In this document: positions 43,869-53,666 of the stretch, in pieces | Numbering within the stretch: position 1 is the first letter of the stretch | How the letters are laid out: each line of letters opens with the position of its first letter | DNA from: Mesostigma viride | Lineage: Eukaryota; Streptophyta; Mesostigmatophyceae; Mesostigmatales; Mesostigmataceae | NCBI GenBank assembly: GCA_009746045.1 | Contig: RPFO01000165.1 | Span: forward strand, 6,471,036 to 6,535,035 | Reading direction: 5' to 3' | Length of the DNA: 64,000 nt | Translations under genes and position numbers: made by a program | The notes under the pieces: model-generated | Database searches by the model: none | What the model saw: the letters and a program-made list of their open reading frames with translations, nothing else | Told to the model about the DNA's origin: nothing

Positions 43869-45649
43869 TGCCTCGACCTAACCGTCGGGTGAAAGCCATG
43901 GTGGTGCCGGTATTTCGGGCCACAACCTCATCTGTCAAATGTCAGATTCGTAAAACCCAACGTTTGCTAGATTACCTCCGCCTCGGCGTTGTGCAATCAG
44001 CCCCAACCCCGAATACCCCGAGCAAGCGGCAGGCTCGCATCCTACGCTTGCAGGACAAAATAAATGCGATGAAAAGCACTATTTCTACCGCTTCCCTTCC
44101 CCCCTCCGTTTCATCCCCACCTCCACCCCCCGCCGCATCCACCCCCATCATCCATCGTCGTTCTCCCCTGGTGGGCCAGCAGGCATCCTTGGCCCTTGCC
44201 ACTTTTAACACCCGCACATTGCTAGATGACGACCATAGCTGCCGGATCGAGGAGCTAGTCGCCTTTTGCATCGAGCATCGTGTATCTATATTAGGCGTCC
44301 AGGAACACCGCCGCACGGTGCCACTTGGCCTGGTGAGCACTGCTCGCTTGGCGGGTGGCTGGCGGTTTTACTTCGCTGGCAGCGGTACGTCTGGCCAAGG
44401 TGGTGTTGGTCTTTTGTGTTCGCCGCTGGCAGTTGCTAGCCTCAGCACGCTTAAGTTTCTAACCCCACGCCTTATGGTAGCACATTTCACCTCTGTCGAG
44501 GGGCGGTCTAAACACCACCTCACGGTGGGGGTGGGCTACGCACCCCACAGTGGTCTACCTGATTCGGCCCGTGAGGAGTTCTTCGAATCTTTGCATGACC
44601 TTGAGAGGGTCACTCCGGCCCGCCACTTTTTGGTTATGCTGCTCGACGCCAATGCTACGCTCCCCGTGGGCACTGCTGGCAGTCGCTTTGCGCCTGCTGA
44701 CACGGAAGCTAACGCCAACACTCCCCTTTTCTCTGCCTTTTTGCGGGATAGCGGGATGGTTGCTGTCAACTGCCAATTCCAACGTCCCTCACAGGACTTG
44801 GTCACTTTTCGTGGCCCTAACGGCCGTCAGGCCTGTCTGGACTACGTGGTGGTACGGCAGCCCAGGTGCACCTCGGTTCTGGACGCCCGAGTGTTTGACA
44901 CGCCCACGGTGTGCTCTGACCACCGGTTGGTGCGCGCGACCCTTCGGCTCCGGTTCCACGTCCCCGAGCGCCGCGCCGCACTGGTCCGCCCTGACTGGTC
45001 TGCTCTACGTCCGGTCAAGGGAGATCCTGAGGACTGGACGGACGCCGAGCACGAGCGGAACCGGTGCCGACGGGAGTACCTGTCGGCCCTGGACGCCCGG
45101 GCGGACGTCGACGAGCTGGACACGGGTGCCCCCAACGCAGCCATTTTTGCGGGCTTTGCGGCCCGTGCCCCGTTGCTGGCGGCCCGGCACCTGCCGGTCA
45201 TGCCCCGCCGCCGCCCCGGCCCGCTCTACCGCCAGGACCCCAAGGTCTTGGCCGCCCGGCACCGCCTCAAGCGTAACCGGGACCCGCTGCAGAAACCATT
45301 GCTCAAGGCCGCCCTTGTGGAGGCCTACGAGCACGCTCAGGACGCGGAGGCGGCCCAGTGCATCGCGGATGCCAAGGCCTGCCAGGCTCGCAACCAGGGC
45401 AAGGACATGTGGTACCACCTCGACCGGCTCGGCGGCCGGCGGCAGCGCACCCCGGTGGAGCATACGGGGGACGGCACGGCGCCGGTAAGCCTTGACCGCT
45501 GGTTGGCCCACAATGTTTCCTTGACCGGTGGGGCTCGCGCCCCCCCCCGCCGCTGCACCCCGAGACGGCCGCCCGCCTCGGGGTCGCCGGACCCCCGCCG
45601 CCACCGGCGCCCCCCTCCTCGGCCGCGGACTACCAAGTCCCCGCCTTGA
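43868..45649 (+). CDS. LINE endonuclease domain protein (N-terminal part of the polyprotein)
   Basis: 593 residues. Residues 20-75 are basic and helix-rich, and residues 76-105 are a Pro/Ser linker. An exonuclease-endonuclease-phosphatase domain starts at about 109: ATFNTRTL (Asn), ILGVQEHRR (catalytic Glu at about 146), GVGYAPHSG, MLLDANAT and, near the domain end, CSDHRLV, the usual Ser-Asp-His. This would nick target DNA for target-primed reverse transcription. The ATG overlaps the last base of the target duplication, so the native start may be upstream and lost. The frame runs off after a 9-C run at about 45541-45549; one added base there would join it to the RT frame. Confidence 0.85.
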   Translation: MPRPNRRVKAMVVPVFRATTSSVKCQIRKTQRLLDYLRLGVVQSAPTPNTPSKRQARILRLQDKINAMKSTISTASLPPSVSSPPPPPAASTPIIHRRSPLVGQQASLALATFNTRTLLDDDHSCRIEELVAFCIEHRVSILGVQEHRRTVPLGLVSTARLAGGWRFYFAGSGTSGQGGVGLLCSPLAVASLSTLKFLTPRLMVAHFTSVEGRSKHHLTVGVGYAPHSGLPDSAREEFFESLHDLERVTPARHFLVMLLDANATLPVGTAGSRFAPADTEANANTPLFSAFLRDSGMVAVNCQFQRPSQDLVTFRGPNGRQACLDYVVVRQPRCTSVLDARVFDTPTVCSDHRLVRATLRLRFHVPERRAALVRPDWSALRPVKGDPEDWTDAEHERNRCRREYLSALDARADVDELDTGAPNAAIFAGFAARAPLLAARHLPVMPRRRPGPLYRQDPKVLAARHRLKRNRDPLQKPLLKAALVEAYEHAQDAEAAQCIADAKACQARNQGKDMWYHLDRLGGRRQRTPVEHTGDGTAPVSLDRWLAHNVSLTGGARAPPRRCTPRRPPASGSPDPRRHRRPPPRPRTTKSPP

Positions 45650-47472
45650 AGGAGGGCTGCCTTGCCACTGACGACGTCGTCCACCCCTTCACTTTGGAGG
45701 AATTGGACGGCGCCCTTGCTCGCCTGCGGTACGATGCAGCGGTCGGTGCCGACCACCTTTCTGCTGAGCTGCTGAAGACCCCTGATCTGGCGGTTAGGGA
45801 TCTTCTGCTGGCGTTCTGCAACCGTGTCCTGCTCTCTGACGAGCCTCCGCCTGCTGAGTGGCAGACGGCCATCCGCGTCATGCTGTACAAGAAGGGCTCT
45901 GCTGCTGACCCCGGCAACTACCGGGGTGTCTGCCTCCAGAGCGCCGCGCTGAAGGTCTTCATGCGCATGATGCTGCACAGGCTCCGCGCCGCGCTGGACC
46001 CACACCTGGGTGAGTCTCAGATGGGTTTCCGTAGTGGTCGTAACACTGTCATGGCTGTGTTTGTCGCGCGCCGGTTGATGGAGGAGGTGCGTCGACTTCC
46101 CCCTGACAGTTTGCCGCTGGTCTTCATTTTTGTTGACTATATCAAGGCCTTTGACACGGTTCTCTGGGAGGCTCTTTGGGCCATCCTAGCTCTGGATCGG
46201 GTACCACCTGCGTTTATTGCTGCCATTCGCCGACTGTATGAGGGCTCACAGGCAGTAGTGCGGACTGCGGAGGGCACCACTCCACCATTCCCCCTTCACC
46301 ACGGGGTGTGGCAAGGTTGTGTCCTGTCCCCATACCTGTTCATTATTGTCGTGGATCACGTCATGCGCCGGGCACGTGCGCGCTTTACTGCTCTTAAGGG
46401 GTTCGAGCCAGGCTTGGACATCCTTAACGTGAAAGAGCACGGCGGGGTTAGACCGGGGTACCGCCTTGCCGACCTGATTTATGCGGATGATACCACCCTC
46501 ATCGAGCGCCCCGAGCACATTCAGACCTGGCTGGACTGCCTGGGCCTGGAGGCGCGGGCGGTGGGGTTGGAGATTAGTGTCAAGACTGAGGCGATGGTGA
46601 TAGGGGCCTCCAGTAAACCACCGCTGCCGCGCCTGCTCGACGGGACGGAGGTCCCGTTCCGCGACCGCTTCAAGCTGTTGGGGAGCTGGCTTCCTGACAC
46701 CGACGACGATGTGGACACCCGCATCGCCCTCGCCTGGGCCAAGCTCCGTTCGCTCACACCTTACTGGCGCTCGAAGGGCCTGGACGGGCACCGCAAACGC
46801 ATGCTCTTCAAGGTCCTCGTCCTCACGGTGCTCACGTATGGCGCCGAGGCGTGGACCCTCCCACCCAAACTGGCAGCTCGGCTCGACGGCACAGTTTACA
46901 GGATGCTCCGGCAGGTCCTTAACGTAGGTTTTTCCGAGCGTCCGTCATCAGAGTCTTTGTATCATGGCATGCCTCGTGTTTCGGACGAGATTAGACAGCG
47001 TAGGATAGCATTTGTAGGACACCTTGCACGCACCAGCCAGGTCGACACCACCCTTGGTCTGGCCGGCCCCCAGCGGCTTGGACAGCCAGGGCGGCACATT
47101 CTGACCTGGCCTGGCCCCAAGGACATTCCCAAAAGGGTAGGGAAACCTGTCACCAACTACGTTCAGATGTTGCTGGACGACCTCGTGGTCCCAGCCCAGT
47201 TTGAGCACCGCATCCACTCTCTCTCCCGTCTTTGGACTGCCATGCAGGACAAGGAGCGGTGGAAGAAGATTGTCAAGGCACACACGCCCGACCCTGTGGG
47301 CAAGCCACCTCCCCCCAAGCGGAGGAGGCGTTTTGATGAGTAGTGCAGTTAGGATTTTCTAGATAGAGTTAGGATAGTTCGATCACGCGGCTTCCTCCAC
47401 CCCATCCATCATGAAATATGTGCTACATGACCTCCCCACGGAGGCATGTTATAATTTAATTTAATTTTTTTA
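43869..47472 (+). mobile_element. inner LINE, nearly intact, with 11-bp target duplication
   Basis: Inserted in the outer LINE with ATGGTGCGCAA at both borders (43858-43868 and 47473-47483). About 3.6 kb carrying an apurinic-type endonuclease, a reverse transcriptase and a 130-base 3' UTR ending in short AATTT repeats plus a T run rather than a poly-A tail. Such tandem-repeat tails and the GHLART-like C-terminus recall the RTE clade, but clade assignment needs a phylogeny. Confidence 0.88.
45646..47343 (+). CDS. LINE reverse transcriptase (C-terminal part of the polyprotein)
   Basis: 565 residues are counted from 45646, but the frame is open upstream to about 45550, including LHPETAARLGVAG and SSAADYQVPALKEG, so 45646 is not a true start. 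RT motifs in order: GADHLSAELLK (34-44), NYRGV, GFRSGRNTV, FVDYIKAFD (162-170), WQGCVLSP (222-229), YADD (279-282) and FKLLGSWLP. The C-terminal region carries AEAWTLPP and GHLARTSQVDT and ends in a basic PKRRRRFDE. All catalytic Asp residues are present. The only visible lesion in the element is the single-base frame break before this domain. Confidence 0.88.
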   Translation: MKEGCLATDDVVHPFTLEELDGALARLRYDAAVGADHLSAELLKTPDLAVRDLLLAFCNRVLLSDEPPPAEWQTAIRVMLYKKGSAADPGNYRGVCLQSAALKVFMRMMLHRLRAALDPHLGESQMGFRSGRNTVMAVFVARRLMEEVRRLPPDSLPLVFIFVDYIKAFDTVLWEALWAILALDRVPPAFIAAIRRLYEGSQAVVRTAEGTTPPFPLHHGVWQGCVLSPYLFIIVVDHVMRRARARFTALKGFEPGLDILNVKEHGGVRPGYRLADLIYADDTTLIERPEHIQTWLDCLGLEARAVGLEISVKTEAMVIGASSKPPLPRLLDGTEVPFRDRFKLLGSWLPDTDDDVDTRIALAWAKLRSLTPYWRSKGLDGHRKRMLFKVLVLTVLTYGAEAWTLPPKLAARLDGTVYRMLRQVLNVGFSERPSSESLYHGMPRVSDEIRQRRIAFVGHLARTSQVDTTLGLAGPQRLGQPGRHILTWPGPKDIPKRVGKPVTNYVQMLLDDLVVPAQFEHRIHSLSRLWTAMQDKERWKKIVKAHTPDPVGKPPPPKRRRRFDE

Positions 47473-48039
47473 ATGGTGCGCAAGGATAGATGGCAAGTAG
47501 TGATGAAGGAGACCACCCCCAAGCCTGTGGGGGCTCCGCGTGTGACCAAGTATGGCATTCATAGCGATTCGGGCCGCGGTGCCCACACCCCTGTAACTAG
47601 GACCTAGATAGCTTACACCATCCATTCCATCCCATGTTCCCCTCCCACTGAGGACTTATGCTCACGTGACGCAGTCACGTGTCTATTAATTAATTAATTA
47701 ATTAATCTTGACGGCCGTGCCACATGGTCAACAGCCACGAAAATTCGCGCGAAAACTGGCGAGATCCACCTGCCGCCATCCCCGTCGTCTTCACCTTCGT
47801 CCCGCAAAATGGCCTGATTTCAGTGGTATATTGTTGCATGCAGCTGTCACACACACAAAAAAAAAATTACCAGGATTTTTTCTTGAATTCTATTGGATGT
47901 AACTAGCGGCCTGTGTTCAGAGTCTGAGACCGAAAATCTCATGTTTACTAGGTTTGCCATGTGTTAGATCGCAACGCGATACATAGCGTTGTAACCCTAC
48001 AACGCGATACATCGCGTTGTAAAAAAACACGGGTTAATA

Positions 48040-48456
48040 TATTTGCCTATAAGCAGATCATATGCCACTCTACTGTGCAACAAGGCACCTGGTGGGGATG
48101 CCTTCATAACTGAAAATGTTAATACAATGCATCCTTACATTGCGCGTACAGGGATGTAAACATTCTTTTCTTCTAGTATGAAAGTCACAACCGCAACGCT
48201 TCGTGAGGGTGACCCCTGCGTATTTTGGGGCGCTGCTTATTTCCCAAAAATATAATGGGGGACCACATAGCTCCGCAGCCTATGTACTGCTACTCAATGC
48301 AATATCTGCCCAGGTGGTGATTACCACGAGTGCGCATAAGATTCATAACCCAGGCGGCACGATTAAAAAACCAACATGACTCGCTTAGTGAAAAATGGTT
48401 TCTGACATTTGGTGCCCCTCTCTCCGCGTCGCTCTTCATCCCACTTGGTCATAAGT
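48040..48456. other. 3' flank of the LRR gene
   Basis: About 400 bases between the E2 terminus and the LRR gene stop. They would hold the 3' UTR. No other gene or clear polyadenylation signal was identified. Confidence 0.4.
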
Positions 48457-50388
48457 TTAGTCACGCAAAGAGGCGGGGTAGTCACTCGAAGAGGGGGATA
48501 CTTCGTTAACCCGGTCCACTCGACACCCCCGCTTGTAAATTGGCTGCAGGGCTTCCTCCATGGCATCAGTGACATCCAAACTCCCGAGGTTGAGGTACGT
48601 GAGTTGGCGGCAGCCCGCTGCAATACTCTGCAGACCAATGGCAGTCACATTGGTCTGGCCCCGACCTGACACATCCAGCCAGCGAAGCTGCGCGCAGTGA
48701 CTTGCAACGTCTGCGAGCGCCACGTCTCCAATGGAGGTATAACCTAAGTCCAAATGGAGCAGATGTGTCCCGACGGATCCCTGGAGCATGATGGCCACAT
48801 CCGCATCTGTCAAATTGATGCAGCGATGAGCTCGGAACCCCCGAAGGCGTGCGCAGTTGCGGCCAATCGCTGCCATGCACGCACCCAACGGGTATCTGGT
48901 GTGTGAGATGTCCAGCTCCTCCAGCTGCCTGCAGTGCTCCACAATCACACGGAGCGCCGGCTCGGTAATGCCGTGCAGGCTGGGCATGTTGAAGACGCGC
49001 AGCCGGGCACAGTTACGGGCAATGCTACCCATACCTTCTTCCCAGATAGAGGTCCACCCGGTGAATGTAAACTCCTCTAGACCCGGGCAGTGCTCACCCA
49101 CCATCCTCAGGCCAGGGTCATGCATGGCATCGCAACACGTGAGGTGCAGGCAGCGCAGCCGGGGGCACCCCAGGGCAATAAAGGCCAAGCCAAATTTTGT
49201 CACACCATCGCAAAAGTGCAAGTATAGCGACTCTAATTGCTGGCACCCTCCCGCTAGTGCAATTAAACCCGCGTCGGAAATAGAGAGGGAATCGATTGAC
49301 AGGTAGCGCAAATCCGTGCAGCATGCCGCCAACTCGCTCATGACTTCGTCGTTCATAACCTTAGACCAGCGGGAGTGTGTGTCCAGGTGGCGTAAGCGGG
49401 GGCACTTCCTCGCCACCTCGCACACGGCCGACGCAGAGACAGTACTAGCTAAGAACTCGAGCTGGTTGCAGTGGTTGGCCACCTCCCTAATCCCAGCATC
49501 GGTCACCCCGCGTGTCTGTGCCAACTCCAAGCCACGCAGCGCCGGGCAGCCCCTGGCGACCGCGATCATGCCCGCATCTGTGACGTGATCCAGAGCGCTT
49601 AAACCCAGGTACTCGAGCGCAGGGCACTGCTCCGCCAACATGATCAGGCTGGCGTCGGTCACGCCCTGACAGTCGTTGACGCTGAGGAGGCAGAGGTCGG
49701 GACACTGCAACGCGATAGGGGTTATTCCATCATCTGTCACAGAGCTACGATCCAAGCTCAATCGTCGCAACCGCGGGCAGTGTTGGGCAAGCTGTTCTAG
49801 GCTGGCGTCCGTGACTTGTTTGACCTGATTGGCTGTAAGCTCCTGCAGTCCGGGGCAGCACTGGGCCACCACGGCGATGCTTTCGTCCGTCACGTGGCAG
49901 AGGGTGACGTCCAGCACCTCTAACTCCCGGCATGATGCCGCCACGGCCGCCAACGTGGGGTCGTCCACGTCCGCTGCGCAGCCCGCAAGGTTGAGGGAGC
50001 GCAGCCGGCGGCAGCACGCGAGCCCCAGCAGGGACTGCGAAGGCATCGCCACGGTCTTGAGCGCGTCAGACATGAAGCTCTTTCCATCCCACCGGTGCAT
50101 CTTGTGACCCCCCCGCGGCCAGAAAGACAGCGTGTGCAGGTTGGGGCACTTTCGGAGCAGCCAGTCGAGCCCGCCTGATCTGCTGGCCACGTCGGCGATG
50201 TCTTCCCAGTACAGCTCGGACAAGCCTTCCAGGGACTCGTCCACCGCGGCCAGGAACGCCCAGCATGTCGAGCGCAGCTGAGAGCGGTCCAGCAAGGGAA
50301 AGTCTCCCAATATCCGGGCGCCGACACCAGGAACGGCCATCACGTGGGTCAGGATCACGTCGTGAGAGGGCAGCGACGGGGTCTGCAT
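48457..50388 (-). CDS. F-box-like leucine-rich-repeat protein (AMN1/FBXL type)
   Basis: Complete 643-residue single-exon gene, ATG at 50388 and TAA at 48457. Residues about 16-55 (GARILGDFPLLDRSQLRSTCWAF in two overlapping parts) are a divergent F-box-like segment. From about residue 105 to 630 there are some 17 cysteine-containing LRRs of the pattern C..L..L.L..C..VTD.GL..IA..CP.L (for example CPGLQELTAN, CRELEVLDVTLC, CAQLRWLDVSGRG). FBXL proteins usually present substrates to SCF ubiquitin ligases; that role here is inferred from architecture. No introns or lesions are visible. It is flanked on both sides by transposons, yet the frame is intact, which suggests it is functional. It could instead be an AMN1-like protein if the F-box does not bind SKP1. 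Confidence 0.85.
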   Translation of the reverse strand: MQTPSLPSHDVILTHVMAVPGVGARILGDFPLLDRSQLRSTCWAFLAAVDESLEGLSELYWEDIADVASRSGGLDWLLRKCPNLHTLSFWPRGGHKMHRWDGKSFMSDALKTVAMPSQSLLGLACCRRLRSLNLAGCAADVDDPTLAAVAASCRELEVLDVTLCHVTDESIAVVAQCCPGLQELTANQVKQVTDASLEQLAQHCPRLRRLSLDRSSVTDDGITPIALQCPDLCLLSVNDCQGVTDASLIMLAEQCPALEYLGLSALDHVTDAGMIAVARGCPALRGLELAQTRGVTDAGIREVANHCNQLEFLASTVSASAVCEVARKCPRLRHLDTHSRWSKVMNDEVMSELAACCTDLRYLSIDSLSISDAGLIALAGGCQQLESLYLHFCDGVTKFGLAFIALGCPRLRCLHLTCCDAMHDPGLRMVGEHCPGLEEFTFTGWTSIWEEGMGSIARNCARLRVFNMPSLHGITEPALRVIVEHCRQLEELDISHTRYPLGACMAAIGRNCARLRGFRAHRCINLTDADVAIMLQGSVGTHLLHLDLGYTSIGDVALADVASHCAQLRWLDVSGRGQTNVTAIGLQSIAAGCRQLTYLNLGSLDVTDAMEEALQPIYKRGCRVDRVNEVSPSSSDYPASLRD

Positions 50389-50753
50389 GGTTGGACCGGC
50401 CGAGAATAGAGTATCGATTTAAAGCTGCGAAAACGGATAGAAAGGGCGAATCTTTTGCATCTACCTGGTCATAACGACACGGGTTACGACAGAAAAGCAA
50501 CGAAGCGGATTGGGCTAAACCAGGAAAAACGCCGCAAGTTATCGCATTAAACTAGAGATAATCGGTTGTTCTCCTTGCCCGCCCAACGAGCCACCAGCAG
50601 AGACCCCGTGCCTTCACTCTGCGTTTCTGAGCGTTGCCAGCAGCAACGTTTACCAAAAGAAGCATCTTTCCTTACTTACTGGGCATGACCGATGAGGCGA
50701 TGACAAGCTACCGTCCTAAGTCCAAGCGTCCAAAAGGGTGGCCTGCTAAATGT
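50389..50753. promoter_or_regulatory. probable 5' flank of the LRR gene
   Basis: The 365 bases upstream of the LRR ATG (read on the minus strand) hold no open frame of note. They probably contain the promoter and 5' UTR. No specific element could be identified with confidence. Confidence 0.3.
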
Positions 50754-50844
50754 GTCATCAGTCAGTTTATTCCCACGCCGCCGCGCGTCATATATAGCCA
50801 GACATCTCTGTCTGGCTATGACCGGCGTGGGATCAACTGATGAC
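50754..50844. repeat. 91-bp interrupted palindrome
   Basis: The outer arms GTCATCAGT...TTCCCACGCCG and CGGCGTGGGATCAACTGATGAC pair, with mismatches. The centre is a perfect 10-bp hairpin TAGCCAGACA/TGTCTGGCTA around TCTC (50795-50818). It abuts the left end of the Harbinger-type element. It may be a small fold-back element or a hairpin in RNA. Confidence 0.7.
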
Positions 50845-51142
50845 AGACTGAGAGCCTTTCCACATATGGTGACGAATTAGTGCGAATTAGGAGGACTCGG
50901 ATTGGTCCGGACCGCAGTTCCAGGCTCGAGGTCTAATTCGGCGCGGCGAATTAGAATGAATTAGCGGTGAATTAGTCGGGACGGGGTTTCCACATTCAGT
51001 TCCGATCCAACGGCGGCGAACAAGTTCCCGCCTTTTTGTGTGCATCATGGCACGTGCTTGACCCTAAAAGTGAAAACTGCACCCCGTCGCCCAGCATTAC
51101 ACGCCATAACCATCTGGCATCGCTGTGATTTTAAGCCTTGCA

Positions 51143-51307
51143 ATGGCTGAGCCGCCGCCTCCGGCGCTGATGTTTAAGACGCAAGAAGATGTTCTTGAGG
51201 CCGAGGTGCGCGGCCAGATCACAGCGGCCTATGCCATACATTGGATTAGGCGCCTTAACGAACTGAGTCGAGGGAAGCGAGGAGGGGACGCGATGAGCGC
51301 CATCTAA
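51143..51307 (+). CDS. small unrecognised frame inside the Harbinger-type element
   Basis: 54 residues from ATG at 51143: MAEPPPPALMFKTQEDVLEA, then a predicted helix with ITAAYAIHWIRRLNELSRG. It lies opposite the transposase fragment, where autonomous Harbinger elements can carry their second (Myb-like) gene, but no Myb signature is visible. It may be a first exon or chance. Confidence 0.25.
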   Translation: MAEPPPPALMFKTQEDVLEAEVRGQITAAYAIHWIRRLNELSRGKRGGDAMSAI

Positions 51308-52027
51308 GCAGTTGCTTGTCATGTCTATACGCCCGGGCATCTCATGATCTGTCTACCATGCACGCATTTTCCTTGGATGAATCGAACAGCTTTTGACATT
51401 TTAATGGCGACAATGAAGTCCGGCCACGACAATATAGCGCTGCTCAGAGCTTCGTTGCCGAGAAAGATTTAAGAGGTGCTTTTTCCGGGCAGATAATGTA
51501 ACTCTGCCTAGACCCCGGTAGCTTTCAGCACGCGCATATTGCTTGAGGTAAGCGAGCCACGACGCCTGCAGGTGCTCCTGCCGAGGTGGAGACCTCCGAG
51601 AGCACGTGGATTAGGCTCATGCGTCACAGCAGCATCGACCTTCATTCTCCTGGTGTACGTGGAAGGTCACTTTTCAGGATTAACATATCTGAATGTTGAT
51701 TGCCTGTTCATTTTCCGTCAATTGAGCAGCGATTGAAACCATGAGCCATGCAAGTGTAAGGTGCAGAATTCAGTTGATGAACCCAAGCAGGTAATGTGCA
51801 AAATAGATGAACCCAAGTAATATGTGCAGATGTTTCGTCCCACTGGCTGTGTGCTATTGCATGAACCGTGTAGGCCCTTGGCGTGTACTCACTTGCTGCA
51901 ACCGTGCCCACAGCTGCTTGTCAATACACGCGGCAGGCACAACGACTTTTGCCGCGAGGTGAAACATTTAACTCCCCCACACCTTGCATTTTTCACTCTT
52001 TCTTTTCCCTATCCATCCTACCCCCCA

Positions 52028-52381
52028 GCACACACACACGCCCACATACATACACATGCACATAAATGTTCACACACACATGCACACACGCACGCATACA
52101 CACATGCACACATACACACATGCACACACGCACACATGCACACATGCACACACGCACACACGCACACATACACACATGCACACATACACACTTGCACACA
52201 CGCACACATGCACACACGCACACATGCACACATACACACATGCACACACGCACACATGCACACATGCACACACGCACGCATACACACATTCACACATACA
52301 CACATGCACACACGCACGCATACACACATGCACACACGCACACACGCACACACGCACACACGCACACTCGCACACTCGCAC

Positions 52382-52420
<39 letters not shown>

Positions 52421-52440
52421 CGCACACACATGCACACTGT
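52028..52440. repeat. degenerate (CA)n array with CACACG/CACATG units
   Basis: About 410 bases of alternating purine-pyrimidine sequence (CACACATGCACACACGCACA and variants). It is potentially Z-DNA forming. Open frames on both strands are His/Thr or Cys/Val runs and are not genes. Confidence 0.95.
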
Positions 52441-52890
52441 GACATACACATGTATGCACACAATATCACACACATGCACACACCCACGTGCGCACATCTG
52501 TCAACCTGCCTGCCTGCCTGCTTGTGTGCATGCCTGCGGGCCTGCATGTGCACCTGCGCCCATGCACCTATTATGCCCCCATGGCACATACATGCAGCCT
52601 AGCTAGTTGAGTGTCTCTAGGCACGCGCACATGGGTGGCTACATGGGCATTTGCCTGTGTCTTGGGCTGGGGCGTTGGGCTGATTAGTTCAAGAGTGGGC
52701 GGGAAGACGGTGGTATAATTGGGTGGGTAGGGACGGAGTGGATGGATGATTGGGGGGGTTGGATGCGGGTGGGACTCAAGTTAGTGTTAAGTCCAATGTT
52801 GCCTATAGCATCAACAAAAATAAGCGAGAAAGCAGCCTAAATTCAAGGAGCCTACTTTTTGTAACATGTGCCAAACTGCAATTAATGGTT

Positions 52891-53142
52891 GCAGGCTCAC
52901 AAGCTGCCAGATTCATAACGCACATGGAATGAATTGCATGGTTACAGGACAAGCGTGTGGTTGGAAATCTTAAAATGCCTGGCAACGTCTCTTTCATGTG
53001 CCCACTGAGAACCGCTGCAGGCTCACAAGCTGCCAGATTCATAACGCACATGGAATGAATTGCATGGTTACAGGACAAGCGTGTGGTTGGAAATCTTAAA
53101 ATGCCTGGCAACGTCTCTTTCATGTGCCCACTGAGAACCGCT
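52891..53142. repeat. 126-bp tandem duplication
   Basis: GCAGGCTCACAAGCTGCCAG begins at 52891 and again at 53017. The two units appear identical to CCCACTGAGAACCGCT. It is internal to the Harbinger-type element and recent in origin, given the identity. Confidence 0.95.
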
Positions 53143-53666
53143 GTTCTTCGACACAAGAAGGCTTTGGCAAGCAACGAGCTTCGGCCAGGGCCTTCATTTC
53201 AAGGAACCGTGTGTAAAGCAAGAACTCAGGATTTACAAACAGAAACTATACCTAACTTTGCGACCTTCATGCAGTATGTCATGTGCATGGCTATGTAGTA
53301 TGTGCCAACAATCACAACGAAAACGTGCGAAATTGCAAACATTGCCATGGAAGGGCAGGAGCCACGCACGCAGCAAATTAAAACGGTTCGTGAACCAGTC
53401 TGTCGGGCATAGAGACAGCAAAGTCTGGCCAGCAATAATGCAGTGCGATGCGAGACAAACTCGGTAAATATGGGCAGGCAGGCGCAGCTCGTCCTCAGCA
53501 GTGCTATCTAACGTGACGGCGCCTTATTTCCGCGTGCACGGTGCCGAACATGGCACTGGCCTGATTCCAGTTGCAGCAACGCCAGATGCCTTCCCGTCAT
53601 AGAGCAGAGGCTTCACGTACGTCGCCATCGTTGGCTACCAATCGCTATGCTTCCCGTGATAATGCA

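Larger units (their letters stand above)
42466..47704 (+). mobile_element. outer LINE, 5'-truncated, with 14-bp target duplication
   Basis: Flanked by ATCTTGACGGCCGT at 42452-42465 and 47705-47718. It begins inside the reverse transcriptase region and ends with a 3' UTR and an (ATTA)n tail. It is itself interrupted by the inner LINE at 43869-47472. Removing that gives about 1.6 kb. The same 3' end occurs at 2415-2488, 15162-15668 and 28483-29279, so this family was active repeatedly in the region. Confidence 0.85.
42325..48033. mobile_element. inverted second copy of the E1 family (E2), split by a LINE
   Basis: Read on the minus strand from TTAA at 48034-48037, the sequence starts CCCGTGTTTTTTT, carries two copies of the AACGCGAT palindrome, and follows E1 bases 40063-41030 with about 535 bases missing (40230-40765 of E1). 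The homology runs through 47719 and resumes at 42463-42325, the interruption being the LINE at 42466-47704. The E2 end distal to 48033 is missing or rearranged where it meets E1. Confidence 0.6.

Noticed and set aside
44550-45488. 312-residue plus-strand frame overlapping the LINE endonuclease
   Set aside because: A +1 shadow of the endonuclease frame; it has no motif.
51984-52606. Several His/Thr- or Cys/Val-rich frames
   Set aside because: Translations of a CA-type array inside a transposon.
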